From contig NZ_JASPJK010000003.1 in the NCBI RefSeq assembly GCF_030232265.1, forward strand, positions 124,001-188,000: DNA of 64,000 nucleotides, read 5' to 3'. A model generated the notes under the pieces. That model did not search any database and was not told the DNA's origin. It was given only the letters and a program-made list of their open reading frames with translations. Shown piece after piece: positions 35,905 to 46,400 of this stretch. The stretch comes from Corynebacterium sp. MSK041 (GTDB lineage: Bacteria > Actinomycetota > Actinomycetes > Mycobacteriales > Mycobacteriaceae). The position numbers and the translations under genes were made by a program. The stretch's first letter is position 1. Every line of letters begins with the position of its first letter.

Positions 35905-37911
35905 TTACCTCGCTTGCAGTTGCCGGTTGATTTTCTCAACAAGTTGCAGTGCACGCTGAGACGCAGCCAGTGTCGTCAGAATCCCCACGAGGAGAGTCAT
36001 CGCCAGACCAACCCAGTCCAGAGTGCTCAATCTCAGCCTATCGCTTATCGACGACCCCTGGCCCCCACCCGTCATCTCCGCCTCAACCGCTACCTCCCGA
36101 TGGGAACCATCAGAATAGGTCACGATCACGGGGATGGTGATGTGGTTTTCCGGGGTGGCGTTGCGGGTGGTGGTGACGGTGAGGTGGCCCGTGGTCGCGT
36201 CGATACGCACGTGCCACCCTTCTGGCGTGAAGCTGCGTGGTAACGCGAAAGTGGTGCCGGCAGGAACCGTGCCGGTCTGTGCGGCGCTGGCGCTTCGACC
36301 TGCGCGAACCGTGATTGCGCCCCACTTCGGCCGCGCTTTTTGCGCAAGGGAGGAAACGTGAACCGGAGTAGCAATGCGGTTGTCCGAGCCATCCGAGTAC
36401 AGCACATCCATGGTGGGAAGGTACAGCGCATCTGGAACAGCATCGCGCGGCATGGTGAAGTCAGTTTGCCCTGTCCCACGGTCAACGGTGAGATTTTCCA
36501 GGCCACCGTCACTGACAGAATCAAACGTTGTTCCCGAAGGCAACCCTTGTGGGGTGAAACTTCCGGCCTCACCCGGCGCAACGATGATCGGGACAGGCTG
36601 GGATGGCAGGAACTGGCTGGCGTCGCTGCCCTCAGGGTTGATGCGGACAGTGGCCGTAAGTTCATCGACTGATGCATCGGGGTACACCGCATGAACGGTG
36701 ACGGTCAGTGGGGTGGCATCTTCTTCAGGTGCGGTGAGGCGGAGCGCACCGGTGTTTTTATCAATGCCCACCAGCCAGCCACGGAATCCTTCCGCGGGTT
36801 CCACCACGAAGTACTCCACCTCGGGCATGCTGGCTTCCCCGACTTGGTGCACGGTGATCGTCTTGCCCTTTGCCGCGGTGCGGTTCTCCTCATACGCCGG
36901 GGAGTACTTCTCCGCCATGAGGTCGCCCACCAGCAAGAACTCCACGACCACCGTGTCGAAGGACCCGTCTGCGTAGGTCACCTTCACCGTCACGGGGATT
37001 TTTTCGCCCACCTGCATGCCCGGCGGAGTAAGCACCGTCAGCTTGCCTTCCGCATCCACGACGGCAGTCCCAGACACGACCTCAAAGCTCGTGCCTTCTG
37101 GTGTGGGCTGGCGGTTAAAAGTCACACCCCCATGGACCACATTGAAGGTGGGTGCATGACTACTCCCGCCTTGGCCAACATGGGCAAAGGACGGCGGGTA
37201 CACCGGCTCATGCGTGTCCGCCAACGTGGCATCCTCCGGCTCATCCTCCCCCGGCTCCGGTGTCACTGCACCCACGTTGATAGTCAGAGTGGACACAGCG
37301 CGGTTGCGGTACAGAAGGTCCACGGTGACCTCCTTGCCTTCGTCTTCCGCACCGAGTGTGTAAGAGCAGGCGGCAACGTCAGCAGCGGAAGCCACCTGAC
37401 ACTTCTTCACCACCTGAGCACCCCGGCGCCACACAATCGTGTTCGCCGCTGGCGGCAACTCTTCGTCCACCCGCAAAGCCACGGTCTCCCCCACCTCACG
37501 GCTCACCGTCGTCTCCTGCGTACCTGCGAAGCCAAACCCGGCTGCGGGGTCCTTCACCACAAGCGGGATGGTGCTCTCATGCGTGGGCGAATAGCTCACC
37601 AAATCAATGCGGGTGCCCGCCGGATAATCAATGCGCAGCGCACACGAGGAAGCATCAAAACCGTTGGGGAACTCGCAGCTTTTCACCACGGTTCCGCCGA
37701 CAACCCACTCCTGCTTCGTCGGCGTGTAATCAATCGGCCTGAGCACCACGCGGTCCCCGATGTACACAACACGGGGTTCAGCTTGCTGCGCCTGGGCAAC
37801 AGCTGGACCAAAGCCGTGTGGCCCACCGACATGCATCGTGAACGAAGGAACGCAAAGCCCCACTGTCATAGCGACAGCGATGGCCGTGATCCGGCGGTGT
37901 GCAGACCTCAA
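35905..37911 (-). CDS. Surface protein with Rib-like repeats and C-terminal anchor
   Basis: About 668 residues. The signal peptide (ITAIAVAMTVGLCVPSFTM ending near PAVAQAQQ) leads to two domains with paired cysteines, then repeats with the Rib/alpha pattern: VTVKVTYADGSFDTVVVEFL, VTVHAVYPDASVDELTATV, PTMDVLYSDGSDNRIATPV and PVIVTYSDGSHREVAVEA. One C-terminal membrane helix (WVGLAMTLLVGILTTLAAS) precedes a basic tail; no sortase motif. Rib-like domains usually form stiff adhesive stalks. The start is taken as TTG 37911, with AGAGGA about ten bases upstream; an in-frame ATG at 37995 has no ribosome site. First gene of the operon with the metalloprotease. Confidence 0.75.
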   Translation of the reverse strand: MRSAHRRITAIAVAMTVGLCVPSFTMHVGGPHGFGPAVAQAQQAEPRVVYIGDRVVLRPIDYTPTKQEWVVGGTVVKSCEFPNGFDASSCALRIDYPAGTRIDLVSYSPTHESTIPLVVKDPAAGFGFAGTQETTVSREVGETVALRVDEELPPAANTIVWRRGAQVVKKCQVASAADVAACSYTLGAEDEGKEVTVDLLYRNRAVSTLTINVGAVTPEPGEDEPEDATLADTHEPVYPPSFAHVGQGGSSHAPTFNVVHGGVTFNRQPTPEGTSFEVVSGTAVVDAEGKLTVLTPPGMQVGEKIPVTVKVTYADGSFDTVVVEFLLVGDLMAEKYSPAYEENRTAAKGKTITVHQVGEASMPEVEYFVVEPAEGFRGWLVGIDKNTGALRLTAPEEDATPLTVTVHAVYPDASVDELTATVRINPEGSDASQFLPSQPVPIIVAPGEAGSFTPQGLPSGTTFDSVSDGGLENLTVDRGTGQTDFTMPRDAVPDALYLPTMDVLYSDGSDNRIATPVHVSSLAQKARPKWGAITVRAGRSASAAQTGTVPAGTTFALPRSFTPEGWHVRIDATTGHLTVTTTRNATPENHITIPVIVTYSDGSHREVAVEAEMTGGGQGSSISDRLRLSTLDWVGLAMTLLVGILTTLAASQRALQLVEKINRQLQAR

Positions 37912-38037
37912 TACGGTGCGTCCTCTTCTCTTTTCATGCCCCGAAAGGGCATACCTGTAACTGATCTTGCCAGAAACAACGCAGGAGGCAAACACACACG
38001 ACCACGCACAAGTGTGGCCAGGAAATATCAGCTTCCC

Positions 38038-38436
38038 CTAGCCCCGCTCACGACGAGTCGAACGGGACCACGCCACCAGCGCGGTGGAGCGGGGAACGTG
38101 GACGAGTTCACCACCTCGTCGAGAAGCAACACGTGCTTGCGCGAGGTGCTCCTTGAGCTGTGCATTCTCATCCTCAAGTTGATCAATCCGCTCGCTAAGC
38201 TCAATGATCGTCTTGATCCCCGCGAGGTTCACACCCTCCTCCTGGGAAAGGTGCTGAACCTGGCGCAGGCGCTTGATGTCGCGCTCCGAATAGCGGCGAC
38301 CGCCACCGGAGGTACGCACAGGACTAACCAACCCCATCCGGTCATACGTGCGCAGGGTCTGGGCGTGCATGCCGGTGAGCTCAGCGGCAACGGAGATGAC
38401 AAAGTACTCGCCTGAATACTGTTCCGAACTAGCCAT
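38038..38436 (-). CDS. hspR: Heat-shock repressor HspR
   Basis: A 132-residue MerR-type repressor that binds HAIR operators (CTTGAGT-N7-ACTCAAG) with DnaK as co-repressor. The winged HTH is FVISVAAELTGMHAQTLRTY through GGGRRYSERDIKRL (about residues 12-58), followed by the coiled coil ELSERIDQLEDENAQLKEHL. Targets in this window are the dnaK operon and clpB, both with HAIR sites. Last gene of the operon. ATG 38436 lies 12 bases after the dnaJ stop, with AAGGGGTGAG as ribosome site; the same frame has a GTG at 38445. Confidence 0.95.
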   Translation of the reverse strand: MASSEQYSGEYFVISVAAELTGMHAQTLRTYDRMGLVSPVRTSGGGRRYSERDIKRLRQVQHLSQEEGVNLAGIKTIIELSERIDQLEDENAQLKEHLAQARVASRRGGELVHVPRSTALVAWSRSTRRERG

Positions 38437-38448
38437 TTCGCTCACCCC

Positions 38449-39654
38449 TTAGACCGCCCCGGCCCAACCCGCACGCGGGTTGAAGCCAGAGTCCTTCTCC
38501 GCCTGGGCGTAGGCACGCAGCGCACTCGTCGCTGCCGTGTCCAGGTTCTTCGGCACCGTAATCTGCACCGTAACCATCAGGTCACCATTCGTGCCCGATC
38601 GGCGTGGCACACCACGGCCCTTCACGCGCAGCGTCCGACCATTCGGCGTACCAGCAGGCACCTTCACCTTCACCGGGTTATCCAAGGTGGGCACAGTCAC
38701 CGTGCCGCCCAAAGCCAACTCGCTGAAGCTCACCGGCACCGTCACCTCTAGGTCATCCCCGGTGCGCGTGAACACCTTGTCCGGGCGGACCGTCACGTTG
38801 ACAAACAGGTCACCCGCCGGCGTCCCATTCGGGCCCGCCTCACCCTGGCCAGCCAGACGGACCTTCTGCCCATCAATCACACCAGCCGGAATACGCACCG
38901 TGATCGAACGGGTCTTTCGCACCGTCCCACCACCGTGGCACGTGCCACACGGGTGTTCCACGATCTGCCCGGTGCCGCCACAGCGAGTGCACGGCCGGGA
39001 CATCCCGAAAGCGCCCCGCTGCTCACTGACAAAACCGCTCCCGGAACAATCCGGGCACGTCGTGGTTTTGCCGTCCTTCGAACCAGAGCCATGGCAATCC
39101 GTACACGGCGCCTCACCAGTGAGTTCCACCGGGATCGTCGTGCCCTTCACCGCCTCACGGAAGTCAAGGGTTATTTGCGTTTCGACGTCGGCCCCCCGCG
39201 TCGGCCGAGCATTCCTGCCACCATTGCCGCCGCGGTTAAAGAGGCCACCGAAGATGTCACCAAGACCGCCTTCCGCAGAAAATCCTCCGCCTTGTCCAAA
39301 CCCGAAGTCGTCGAATCCTCCGCTGAAGTCCGAGGAGTTTTGGGAGCCCGTCGTGCGAAACCCACCCGGGAAACCCGAGCCTCCCCTCCCCCCGAAGCGC
39401 ATGAAGCCTCCGGAGTCCATCATCGACTTAAACTCGTCGTATTCCTTGCGCTTAGCCTCATCGCCGAGCACGTCATACGCCTCAGCCACGCGCTTAAATT
39501 TTTCTTCCGCTGCCTTATTGCCGGGGTTCGAATCCGGGTGGTTCTCCCTAGCCAGCTTGCGGTAAGCCTTCTTAATTTCAGCGGTGGTGGCCGACTTACT
39601 CAAACCCAAATCACCGTAGTAGTCCTTGTTGGACCATTCCTGTTGCATAGCCAT
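38449..39654 (-). CDS. dnaJ: Chaperone DnaJ
   Basis: A 401-residue Hsp40. The J-domain with the HPD motif ([15 protein letters not shown]) is at about residues 8-75, then a Gly/Phe-rich linker. A zinc region of four CxxCxGxG-type repeats ([32 protein letters not shown]) is at about 165-230, followed by two C-terminal beta domains. It stimulates DnaK ATPase and delivers substrates. ATG 39654 follows AAGGAGGAGG. A 213-bp gap with a GC-rich hairpin separates it from grpE, so dnaJ-hspR may be transcribed at lower level or from a second promoter. Confidence 0.97.
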   Translation of the reverse strand: MAMQQEWSNKDYYGDLGLSKSATTAEIKKAYRKLARENHPDSNPGNKAAEEKFKRVAEAYDVLGDEAKRKEYDEFKSMMDSGGFMRFGGRGGSGFPGGFRTTGSQNSSDFSGGFDDFGFGQGGGFSAEGGLGDIFGGLFNRGGNGGRNARPTRGADVETQITLDFREAVKGTTIPVELTGEAPCTDCHGSGSKDGKTTTCPDCSGSGFVSEQRGAFGMSRPCTRCGGTGQIVEHPCGTCHGGGTVRKTRSITVRIPAGVIDGQKVRLAGQGEAGPNGTPAGDLFVNVTVRPDKVFTRTGDDLEVTVPVSFSELALGGTVTVPTLDNPVKVKVPAGTPNGRTLRVKGRGVPRRSGTNGDLMVTVQITVPKNLDTAATSALRAYAQAEKDSGFNPRAGWAGAV

Positions 39655-39812
39655 GTGCACCTCCTCCTTTCCAAATAGGAAGCTTTCGGAACTAATTCGA
39701 TATATCTAACGCCCCCATCGGGAGCCAATTTTGTTGAGTTACTAAAAGTACTGGTCAGAGCCTTAGGCCCGAAAGAGCCGATTTTTCGGGTGCCAGATTT
39801 CTCGACCCCGCC

Positions 39813-39852
39813 GAGCAAAAGGGGCGGGCGGGGTTCCCCGTCCCGCCCCCAT
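39813..39852 (-). terminator. Terminator or attenuator after grpE
   Basis: On the minus strand, GGGGGCGGGACGGGGAA and CCCCGCCCGCCCC form a strong stem followed by TTTTGC. Within the dnaK-grpE-dnaJ-hspR set it would reduce read-through into dnaJ-hspR. Confidence 0.75.
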
Positions 39853-39867
39853 GGTCAGCCTGGGCGA

Positions 39868-40437
39868 TTACTCTGCAGGATCCGCGATGATCACCATCGC
39901 GTTGCGGATCAGCTTGTCACCCAGTTTGTAGCCACGGCGCAGAACCGTTCCGATGACCTTGTCATCACCGGAGGACAAATCCTGCACTGCCTCGTGGATC
40001 TCCGGGTCGAAGGCATCACCCTCATCACCGAAGGGAGCCACACCGTGGCCGGTCAGAACCCCGGCCAGGTTGTCGGCGAATGCCTTCAGGGGACCTTCTT
40101 GCAGGTCGCCGTGTTGGCGGGCGAGCTCCAAATCGTCGAGAAGCGGGAGCAGCTGCGAGACAATCTTGACCTTCGCTAGATCAGCGATCTGAGTGCGCTC
40201 GCGGTCCGTGCGGCGACGGTAGTTGGCGTACTCGGCGCTGACGCGCTGGAGGTCTTCCGTGCGCTCAGCAAGCTGAAGCTCCAGGTCAGAGACCTCCCCA
40301 TCGCCGTCCACGTCAGGGTCGACCTGGGGGTCGAGCCCTTCGGTGTCGGTAAGCTCGTCGGCTACGAACTCCTCCGTAGCGTCAGTCGCCTCAGTAGCTT
40401 CCGGGTTCTCAGGCGTGGGCTGGTTCGGGTTGGTCAT
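39868..40437 (-). CDS. grpE: Nucleotide exchange factor GrpE
   Basis: A 189-residue dimeric co-chaperone that releases ADP from DnaK. The acidic, disordered N-terminus ([19 protein letters not shown]) leads into the long coiled coil ([20 protein letters not shown]) and the C-terminal beta-wing ([35 protein letters not shown]), which is the family signature. Starts 12 bases after the dnaK stop. Confidence 0.97.
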   Translation of the reverse strand: MTNPNQPTPENPEATEATDATEEFVADELTDTEGLDPQVDPDVDGDGEVSDLELQLAERTEDLQRVSAEYANYRRRTDRERTQIADLAKVKIVSQLLPLLDDLELARQHGDLQEGPLKAFADNLAGVLTGHGVAPFGDEGDAFDPEIHEAVQDLSSGDDKVIGTVLRRGYKLGDKLIRNAMVIIADPAE

Positions 40438-40449
40438 GGTGGCAGCTCC

Positions 40450-42294
40450 TTACTTGTCCTCGGAGTTGTCAGCGTCAGCGTCGTCCTCAACAACCTCGGC
40501 GTCGACGACATTGTCATCGGCCGGGGCGTCAGCCTGAGCGGCGCCAGCGTTGGCCTCCGCCTCGTAGATGGCCTTACCCATCTCCTGGGACTCGGTGGAC
40601 AGCTTCTCCACTGCGGCCTTGATGGCGTCGATGTCGGTGCCCTTGAGAGCCTCGTCGACCTCATCGGCAGCAGCGGTGACCTTGGACTTGATGTCCTCGG
40701 TGACCTTGTCCGAGTTCTCGTCCAGGAACTTACGGGTCTGGTACGCCATGGATTCCGCGTTGTTGCGGGTCTCCTGCTCCTCGCGGCGAGCCTTGTCCTC
40801 GTCAGCGTGAGCCTCGGCGTCCTTGATCATCCGGTCGATCTCCTCCTGGGACAGGCCAGAGCCTTCCTGGATCTTGATCGTGTTTTCCTTACCGGTGCCC
40901 TTGTCCTTCGCGGTCACGTTGACAATGCCGTTGGCATCGATGTCGAAGGTGACCTCGATCTGCGGGACACCACGCGGTGCCGGTGCGATGCCGCCGAGTT
41001 CGAAGGAGCCGAGCAGCTTGTTAGCGGAAGCCATTTCGCGCTCGCCCTGGAAGACCTGGATCTGCACGCTCGGCTGGTTGTCCTCAGCCGTGGTGAAGGT
41101 CTCCGAACGCTTCGTCGGGATGGTGGTGTTGCGCTCGATCAGCTTGGTCATCACACCACCCTTGGTCTCGATGCCGAGGGAGAGCGGAGTGACGTCGAGA
41201 AGAAGCACATCCTTCACGTCACCGGTGAGCACGCCAGCCTGGAGTGCAGCACCGAGTGCCACGACCTCATCCGGGTTGACGGACTTGTTCGGATCCTTGC
41301 CGGTGAGCTCCTTGACCAGGTCAGACACAGCCGGCATACGGGTGGAACCACCAACCAGGACAACCTGATCAATGTCGCCGACGGACAGGCCAGCGTCCTT
41401 GATCACCTGGTTGAACGGCTGCTTGGTGCGATCCAGCAGGTCAGAAGTGATCTTCTGGAACTCGGTGCGGGACAGGCTCTCGTCGAGGAAGAGTGGGTTC
41501 TTGTCCGCATCCACCGTGATGTACGGCAGGTTGATGGAAGCCTGCTGTGCAGAGGACAGCTCAATCTTTGCCTTCTCAGCAGCTTCACGCAGACGCTGCA
41601 GAGCCATCTTGTCCTTCGTCAGGTCGATGCCGTGCTGGCTCTTAAACTTATCGACGAGCCAATCCACCACACGCTGATCCCAGTCATCACCACCCAACTC
41701 GTTGTCACCAGCGGTAGCCAGAACCTCAACAACGCCGTCGCCGATCTCCAGCAAGGAGACGTCAAACGTACCGCCACCCAGGTCGAAGACCAGGATGGTC
41801 TGCTCCTTCTCGCCCTTGTCCAGGCCGTAAGCCAGGGCAGCTGCCGTCGGCTCGTTCACAATACGCAGGACGTTGAGGCCTGCGATCTGGCCAGCCTCCT
41901 TCGTTGCCTGACGCTGTGCGTCCTCGAAGTATGCCGGCACGGTGATCACCGCGTCGGTGACGTCAGTACCCAGGTAAGCCTCCGCGTCGCGCTTCAGCTT
42001 CATCAGCGTGCGAGCGGAAATTTCCTGCGGGGTGTACTTCTTGTCATCAATGTCAACGTTCCAGTTGTTGTCGCCCATGTGGCGCTTCACGGAACGGATG
42101 GTGCGGTCAACGTTGGTCACCGCCTGGTTCTTTGCAGACTGGCCAACAAGGATCTCACCGTTCTTCGCGAAAGCGACGACCGACGGAGTCGTGCGTGCAC
42201 CCTCCGCGTTGGCGATAACTACCGGCTCGCCACCCTCCAGAACGGAAACGACGGAGTTCGTCGTACCAAGGTCAATACCTACTGCGCGTCCCAT
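40450..42294 (-). CDS. dnaK: Chaperone DnaK (Hsp70)
   Basis: A 614-residue Hsp70. The N-terminal ATPase domain shows [37 protein letters not shown] and [20 protein letters not shown] (the three Hsp70 signatures). The substrate-binding domain spans about 370-520, followed by the helical lid and an acidic Asp/Ala-rich tail. It folds nascent and stress-damaged proteins, and serves as HspR co-repressor. AGGAGGACATGAATT precedes the ATG. Upstream are a SigH-type promoter and HAIR operators. Confidence 0.99.
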   Translation of the reverse strand: MGRAVGIDLGTTNSVVSVLEGGEPVVIANAEGARTTPSVVAFAKNGEILVGQSAKNQAVTNVDRTIRSVKRHMGDNNWNVDIDDKKYTPQEISARTLMKLKRDAEAYLGTDVTDAVITVPAYFEDAQRQATKEAGQIAGLNVLRIVNEPTAAALAYGLDKGEKEQTILVFDLGGGTFDVSLLEIGDGVVEVLATAGDNELGGDDWDQRVVDWLVDKFKSQHGIDLTKDKMALQRLREAAEKAKIELSSAQQASINLPYITVDADKNPLFLDESLSRTEFQKITSDLLDRTKQPFNQVIKDAGLSVGDIDQVVLVGGSTRMPAVSDLVKELTGKDPNKSVNPDEVVALGAALQAGVLTGDVKDVLLLDVTPLSLGIETKGGVMTKLIERNTTIPTKRSETFTTAEDNQPSVQIQVFQGEREMASANKLLGSFELGGIAPAPRGVPQIEVTFDIDANGIVNVTAKDKGTGKENTIKIQEGSGLSQEEIDRMIKDAEAHADEDKARREEQETRNNAESMAYQTRKFLDENSDKVTEDIKSKVTAAADEVDEALKGTDIDAIKAAVEKLSTESQEMGKAIYEAEANAGAAQADAPADDNVVDAEVVEDDADADNSEDK

Positions 42295-42336
42295 AATTCA
42301 TGTCCTCCTAAGTGTTTTAGTGTCTTCGTTTCTCAA

Positions 42337-42357
42337 GTTAAGTCCCTTCGACTCAAC
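42337..42357. promoter_or_regulatory. HAIR-like operator, dnaK proximal
   Basis: GTTAAGT-N7-ACTCAAC, three mismatches in fourteen against CTTGAGT-N7-ACTCAAG. It lies in the dnaK leader, downstream of the SigH-type promoter. Confidence 0.65.
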
Positions 42358-42402
42358 TTCTGCGAGCCACTGTACCACTCAAAGGGAATTCAGTGTCGCA
42401 AG

Positions 42403-42423
42403 GTTGAGCCTGACTGACTCAAT
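42403..42423. promoter_or_regulatory. HAIR operator, dnaK distal
   Basis: GTTGAGC-N7-ACTCAAT, three mismatches from consensus. It lies at the predicted start point of the SigH-type promoter 42428-42455. A weaker candidate, GTTGTTC-N7-GCTCAAC, overlaps that promoter at 42448-42468. Confidence 0.72.
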
Positions 42424-42427
42424 CCTT

Positions 42428-42455
42428 ACAACGGCGCGACGCTTAAAGTTGTTCC
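42428..42455 (-). promoter_or_regulatory. SigH-type heat-shock promoter of dnaK
   Basis: On the minus strand, GGAACA (42455-42450), 16 bases, then CGTTGT (42433-42428). The hexamers and spacing are identical to those before clpB. Confidence 0.8.
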
Positions 42456-42520
42456 CACTCCGCTCAACTTTCTTCATTAAAGCAGGCCAAGTGAGGTTTT
42501 AAGGGTCGGGTTAGGAGCCT

Positions 42521-43330
42521 TTAATGCGAACTAAAGAAGTCATCCACCGCTGGCCGTACCGCATAGCCGATGCCCGCGGCAACGAGCACGAGGCCAACGA
42601 TTCCGGCGATGAGCACACCGAACATCTCGGTGAATGACAGAGAGGAACCGGCCGGGACGGAGCTGGAGTCGCTCGCGCCTTCCGCGCATGAAGTCAGGGC
42701 CTTGTTGTAGCCAGCAATGGGGCCGGCAAGCTTCAGGGCATCTTCGCGCATCATGATCTTCACCGAATGGCTGATGTCACTCACACCGCCAAGGACACTG
42801 CCCAGGAGCCCACCGAGACCACCGCCACCAAGGACGGTACTCAGATCCAGCCCCAGGGTCTCCCCGAGTTTCTTGGCTTCTTCGCGGGTGAGCTCCATCT
42901 GAGAATCAGTGATCATATCCTTCTTCGACGCCCTGGTCAGCGCGACAAAGATGTTGTAGTTCTGACGCTCATAGCGCCACAGACGCTTTTGCGCCTCCTT
43001 CACCTCAGGGTCATCGGAGTACGGGTTGGGGTCATCCACCGTTTTCGCCCACGCCACGTACATATCCAGGTCCTGCTTGCGCTGCTCCTGCGAATACGAA
43101 CTGGTGGACTCCTTCTCACTCAGCGTTTGCACTAGCTGATCCGCAAGCCGCCCATAGACGTTCTTGTAGGCATCATTGACGCGAGCCTGATCCTGCTCGG
43201 TGAAGGAGATTGTGCACTTGTGGGTCTCCTCGTCATAACTGACGGTGTACGCGTGCGCGGGAACGCTCAGCGTGGCACTAGCAACAGCGGTGGCGGTGGC
43301 GACCGCGATGGCGACATGACGAAGCTTCAA
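42521..43330 (-). CDS. Secreted membrane-anchored protein, paralogue of the one at 46695
   Basis: A 269-residue envelope protein. The signal peptide (VAIAVATATAVASATLSVPAHA) is followed by a soluble helical domain starting HKCTISFTEQDQARVNDAYK and containing one Cys here and one near ALTSCAEG (a likely disulfide). A Gly/Leu-rich stretch and a C-terminal membrane helix (GVLIAGIVGLVLVAAGIGYA) end in RPAVDDFFSSH. The N-terminal CTxxFTxxxxxRxNDAYK, the WAK...NP segment, the second Cys and the P-x-V-x-DFF end are shared with the protein at 46695-47546. A TTG start at 43330 fits the AAAGG site; no named family is recognised. Confidence 0.75.
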   Translation of the reverse strand: MKLRHVAIAVATATAVASATLSVPAHAYTVSYDEETHKCTISFTEQDQARVNDAYKNVYGRLADQLVQTLSEKESTSSYSQEQRKQDLDMYVAWAKTVDDPNPYSDDPEVKEAQKRLWRYERQNYNIFVALTRASKKDMITDSQMELTREEAKKLGETLGLDLSTVLGGGGLGGLLGSVLGGVSDISHSVKIMMREDALKLAGPIAGYNKALTSCAEGASDSSSVPAGSSLSFTEMFGVLIAGIVGLVLVAAGIGYAVRPAVDDFFSSH

Positions 43331-43461
43331 GACAGGAAAACCTTTCAATTTCAACTAAAACTGCCCGGAAATGTTCAAACAATTGTAGAATCCTGTCTAC
43401 ATCTCTCCCCTGTCCCCCTGCTCTCTGCCCAAAAGAGGGCCTCAACCTTGAGGTTTTCAAC

Positions 43462-46400
43462 GTGTCCCGTCGTTTTCCCTTCCATATTGCTATTGCTGGT
43501 TTGACGGCCTTCGCGGTTGCCACACCCACTGTTGTCGTCCCAGCGAACAACTCGATCATCGCTGCGGCGATCGCCCAGGCCGCTGAGGCGGTGACCGTTA
43601 CCGGCGAGAGCACCGTTGCCGCGAAGCAGCCGGCCACCTTCACCGCCACTGTCCCAGGCGCCACCACTGGCAAGGTGCAGTTCTTCCTCGACGGCGTCCT
43701 GGTAGCCACCACCGACGTGAACGGCGAAGGCGTTGCTACCGCCGAGATCACCCCGAAGTCCTACGGCGAACACACCCTGACCAGCCGGTACCTAACCACT
43801 AAGGATGGCCAGGACTACACCGTCAACCCCGACGGCACCACCACCTTCACCACCCCGCTGCCCACCAAGTTCGAAATGGACGGCAAGGGTAACACCGGCA
43901 CCGACGGGGACACCTACGACGGCTTCACCATCAACAAGCAGGTCAGCACCCCCGACAACCCCATCGAACTCCAGCCGGGTGAGACCTACACCCTGAACGG
44001 CCGAATGACCACCGCCAAGTTAGGTCGCCTCTTCGAGGTCGGCCTCAACCCCGCACCCGGCTCCACCTACGTTGAAGGCACTGGTGCGCGCTACCACGCT
44101 GATTCAGACAACGCGGATAGCTCCGTAGCGGTAAAGACCCGCGCTGATGAAAACGGTTTGTCCATCACAGAGTCTGGTTCCCTCGTTAAAGCACCGGGGT
44201 GGGGCCAGACCACCGATGGCCAAACCTGGCCGACGGTCAACGAAGGATACATCGGCTTCCAGCACAAGAGCTCGTATACCGTCACCAAGGGCACAACCTG
44301 GGAACTCGGCGGTGACTTCATCGCACCAGATGTCCCCGGCATCCACATCCCGCAGTACGCCGCCTACAAGTACATGGAAAACCTCCACGTCCTCGTACCC
44401 ATGAACGAGGCCGCCTTCAAGATCGCACCGAAGGAACTCCCGCCACGCAACGAGCTGCCGGCGGAACAGACCAGCCTTACCGTCAACGCGGACAAAGGCA
44501 CCGTCACCGAGGGCACCGAGTCGCGCCTCACCGCGACCATCACCCCGGGCAACGCTGCGGGCACCGTCCAGTTCAAGAACAACGGTGAAAACATCGGCAA
44601 CCCCGTCCCCGTTGCTAACGGCACCGCCGAACTGACCCACACCCTGCCCCTGGGCGCCAACGAGATCACCGCCGAGTTCACGCCAGACAACCCAGCGACG
44701 TTCACGCCGGCGACGGGGAAGGGGACGACGGTGAACGTCGAAAAGCTTCCCGCAACCGCCACGACCCTGACGTACATGGGCGACCGCGCGGGCACCGTGA
44801 ACAAGCCCGCGCAGCTCAAAGTCAAGGTCAACCCGGACACCCCGGGCACCGTGCAATTCTTCGAGCTTATCGACGCCACCCCCACCCCCCTCTCCGACCC
44901 CACCCAACCCGAATCCGGCGTGGCCACCACGACCTACACCCCGGATTCAACCGGCACCAAGTCCTTCAAAGCCGTGTTCACCCCTGCCGACGCAGACGCG
45001 TTCGCAGGCTCTGAAACCACGTTTGAACTCGAAGTGGAGAAGCAAGCAACCACCCTGCAACTAACCGCCGAGGACAACAAGAAGGGCGGCGACCACGTAG
45101 CCATCACAGCCACCGTCACCCCGCAGGTGGACGGCACCGTCGAGTTCTTCAACGGCGACCAGTCCCTGGGCACCAGCCCCGTGGACACCGCCACCGGCAC
45201 TGCGTCTGGCACCGCGTCTGGCACTGCCACCATCAGCGACACCTTCCCCACCGGCCGCCACGACCTCCGCGCCGTGTTCACCCCCACCGCCGGCGACACC
45301 TACTCCCCGGCCGAAGCAACACACACCCTGGTCATCGGCTCACGCGACAAGAAGGACACCACCCTCGACCTCGCCGCCAACCCCAACGAACTGACGCTTG
45401 GTGAAAGCACCACGGTCACCGCCACCATCGCCGGCGCCACCACCGGCCTAGTCACCTACACCGATGACAACGGCGTTCAAGGCTGGGCACCCGTCACCAA
45501 CGGCACCGCCACCTTCACCTACACCCCGAAGACCGACGGCCCTAAAACCATCAAGGCCGAATACGTCCCCACCGACGGCGCCGCCGACACCCACAACGGC
45601 TCCACCGGCACCACCACCGTGACCGTCAATCCGGCACCACCCGTCACCCCAGAAAAACACGACACCGCCGTGCTCCTCGCCGGCCCCTCCAAGGTGACCA
45701 CCGGTGAGGACATCGACCTCACCGCCCTTGTCACCCCCGCCAATGCCGCCGGCACCGTAACCTTCCACAACGGCACCGACATCATCGGCACCGCCCCCGT
45801 CATGGACGGCAAAGCCACCTTCACCATCAAGGACCTGCCGAAGGGCTCCTACCAGTTCAAAGCCACCTTCACCCCCGCCGACACCGCAGCATTCAACCCC
45901 TCCGAATCCACCCACTCCGCCATCGTCGCCGACGAAAAACCCGCCGTCACCGTGACCAACACGACCACCCAGGTCGAGCCCACCACCGTGGTTGAGACTG
46001 AACGTGAAACAGTTCGCGAGACCACGACCCAGGTGGAGCCGACCACCGTCACAACCACTGTTCCAACCACGGTGAACACCACCACGACCGAATCGGTGAC
46101 CGTCACCGCCACCGCCACAGCACAGCCTGAAAAGCAGGCTCCGGCCGCACCCGCGGTGGACGCCTCCCGCGCAATCGAAACCACCGACGGACGCGAAATC
46201 ACGCTCACGGCAGGCACGTCGCCGAAGACAAAAGGTCGCATGGTTTTTGAGCTTTCCGACGGCACCAAGCTCAGCGACGCCCCCATCGACCCCGACGGCA
46301 CCGCCCGCTTCAAGCACACCTTTGACAAGCCAGGGCAGTACGAGGTGCGTGCCTACGTCCTCGCTGAGGACGGCACCGAGGGAGAGCGCTCCGTACCTCT

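Noticed and set aside
39661..39812. A HAIR site or SigH promoter before dnaJ
   Set aside because: Only a half-site (ACTCAAC on the minus strand) and no GGAA...GTT pair at proper spacing were found.
40807..42417. 536-codon frame antisense to dnaK
   Set aside because: Mirror frame of dnaK, a common annotation artefact; no independent support.
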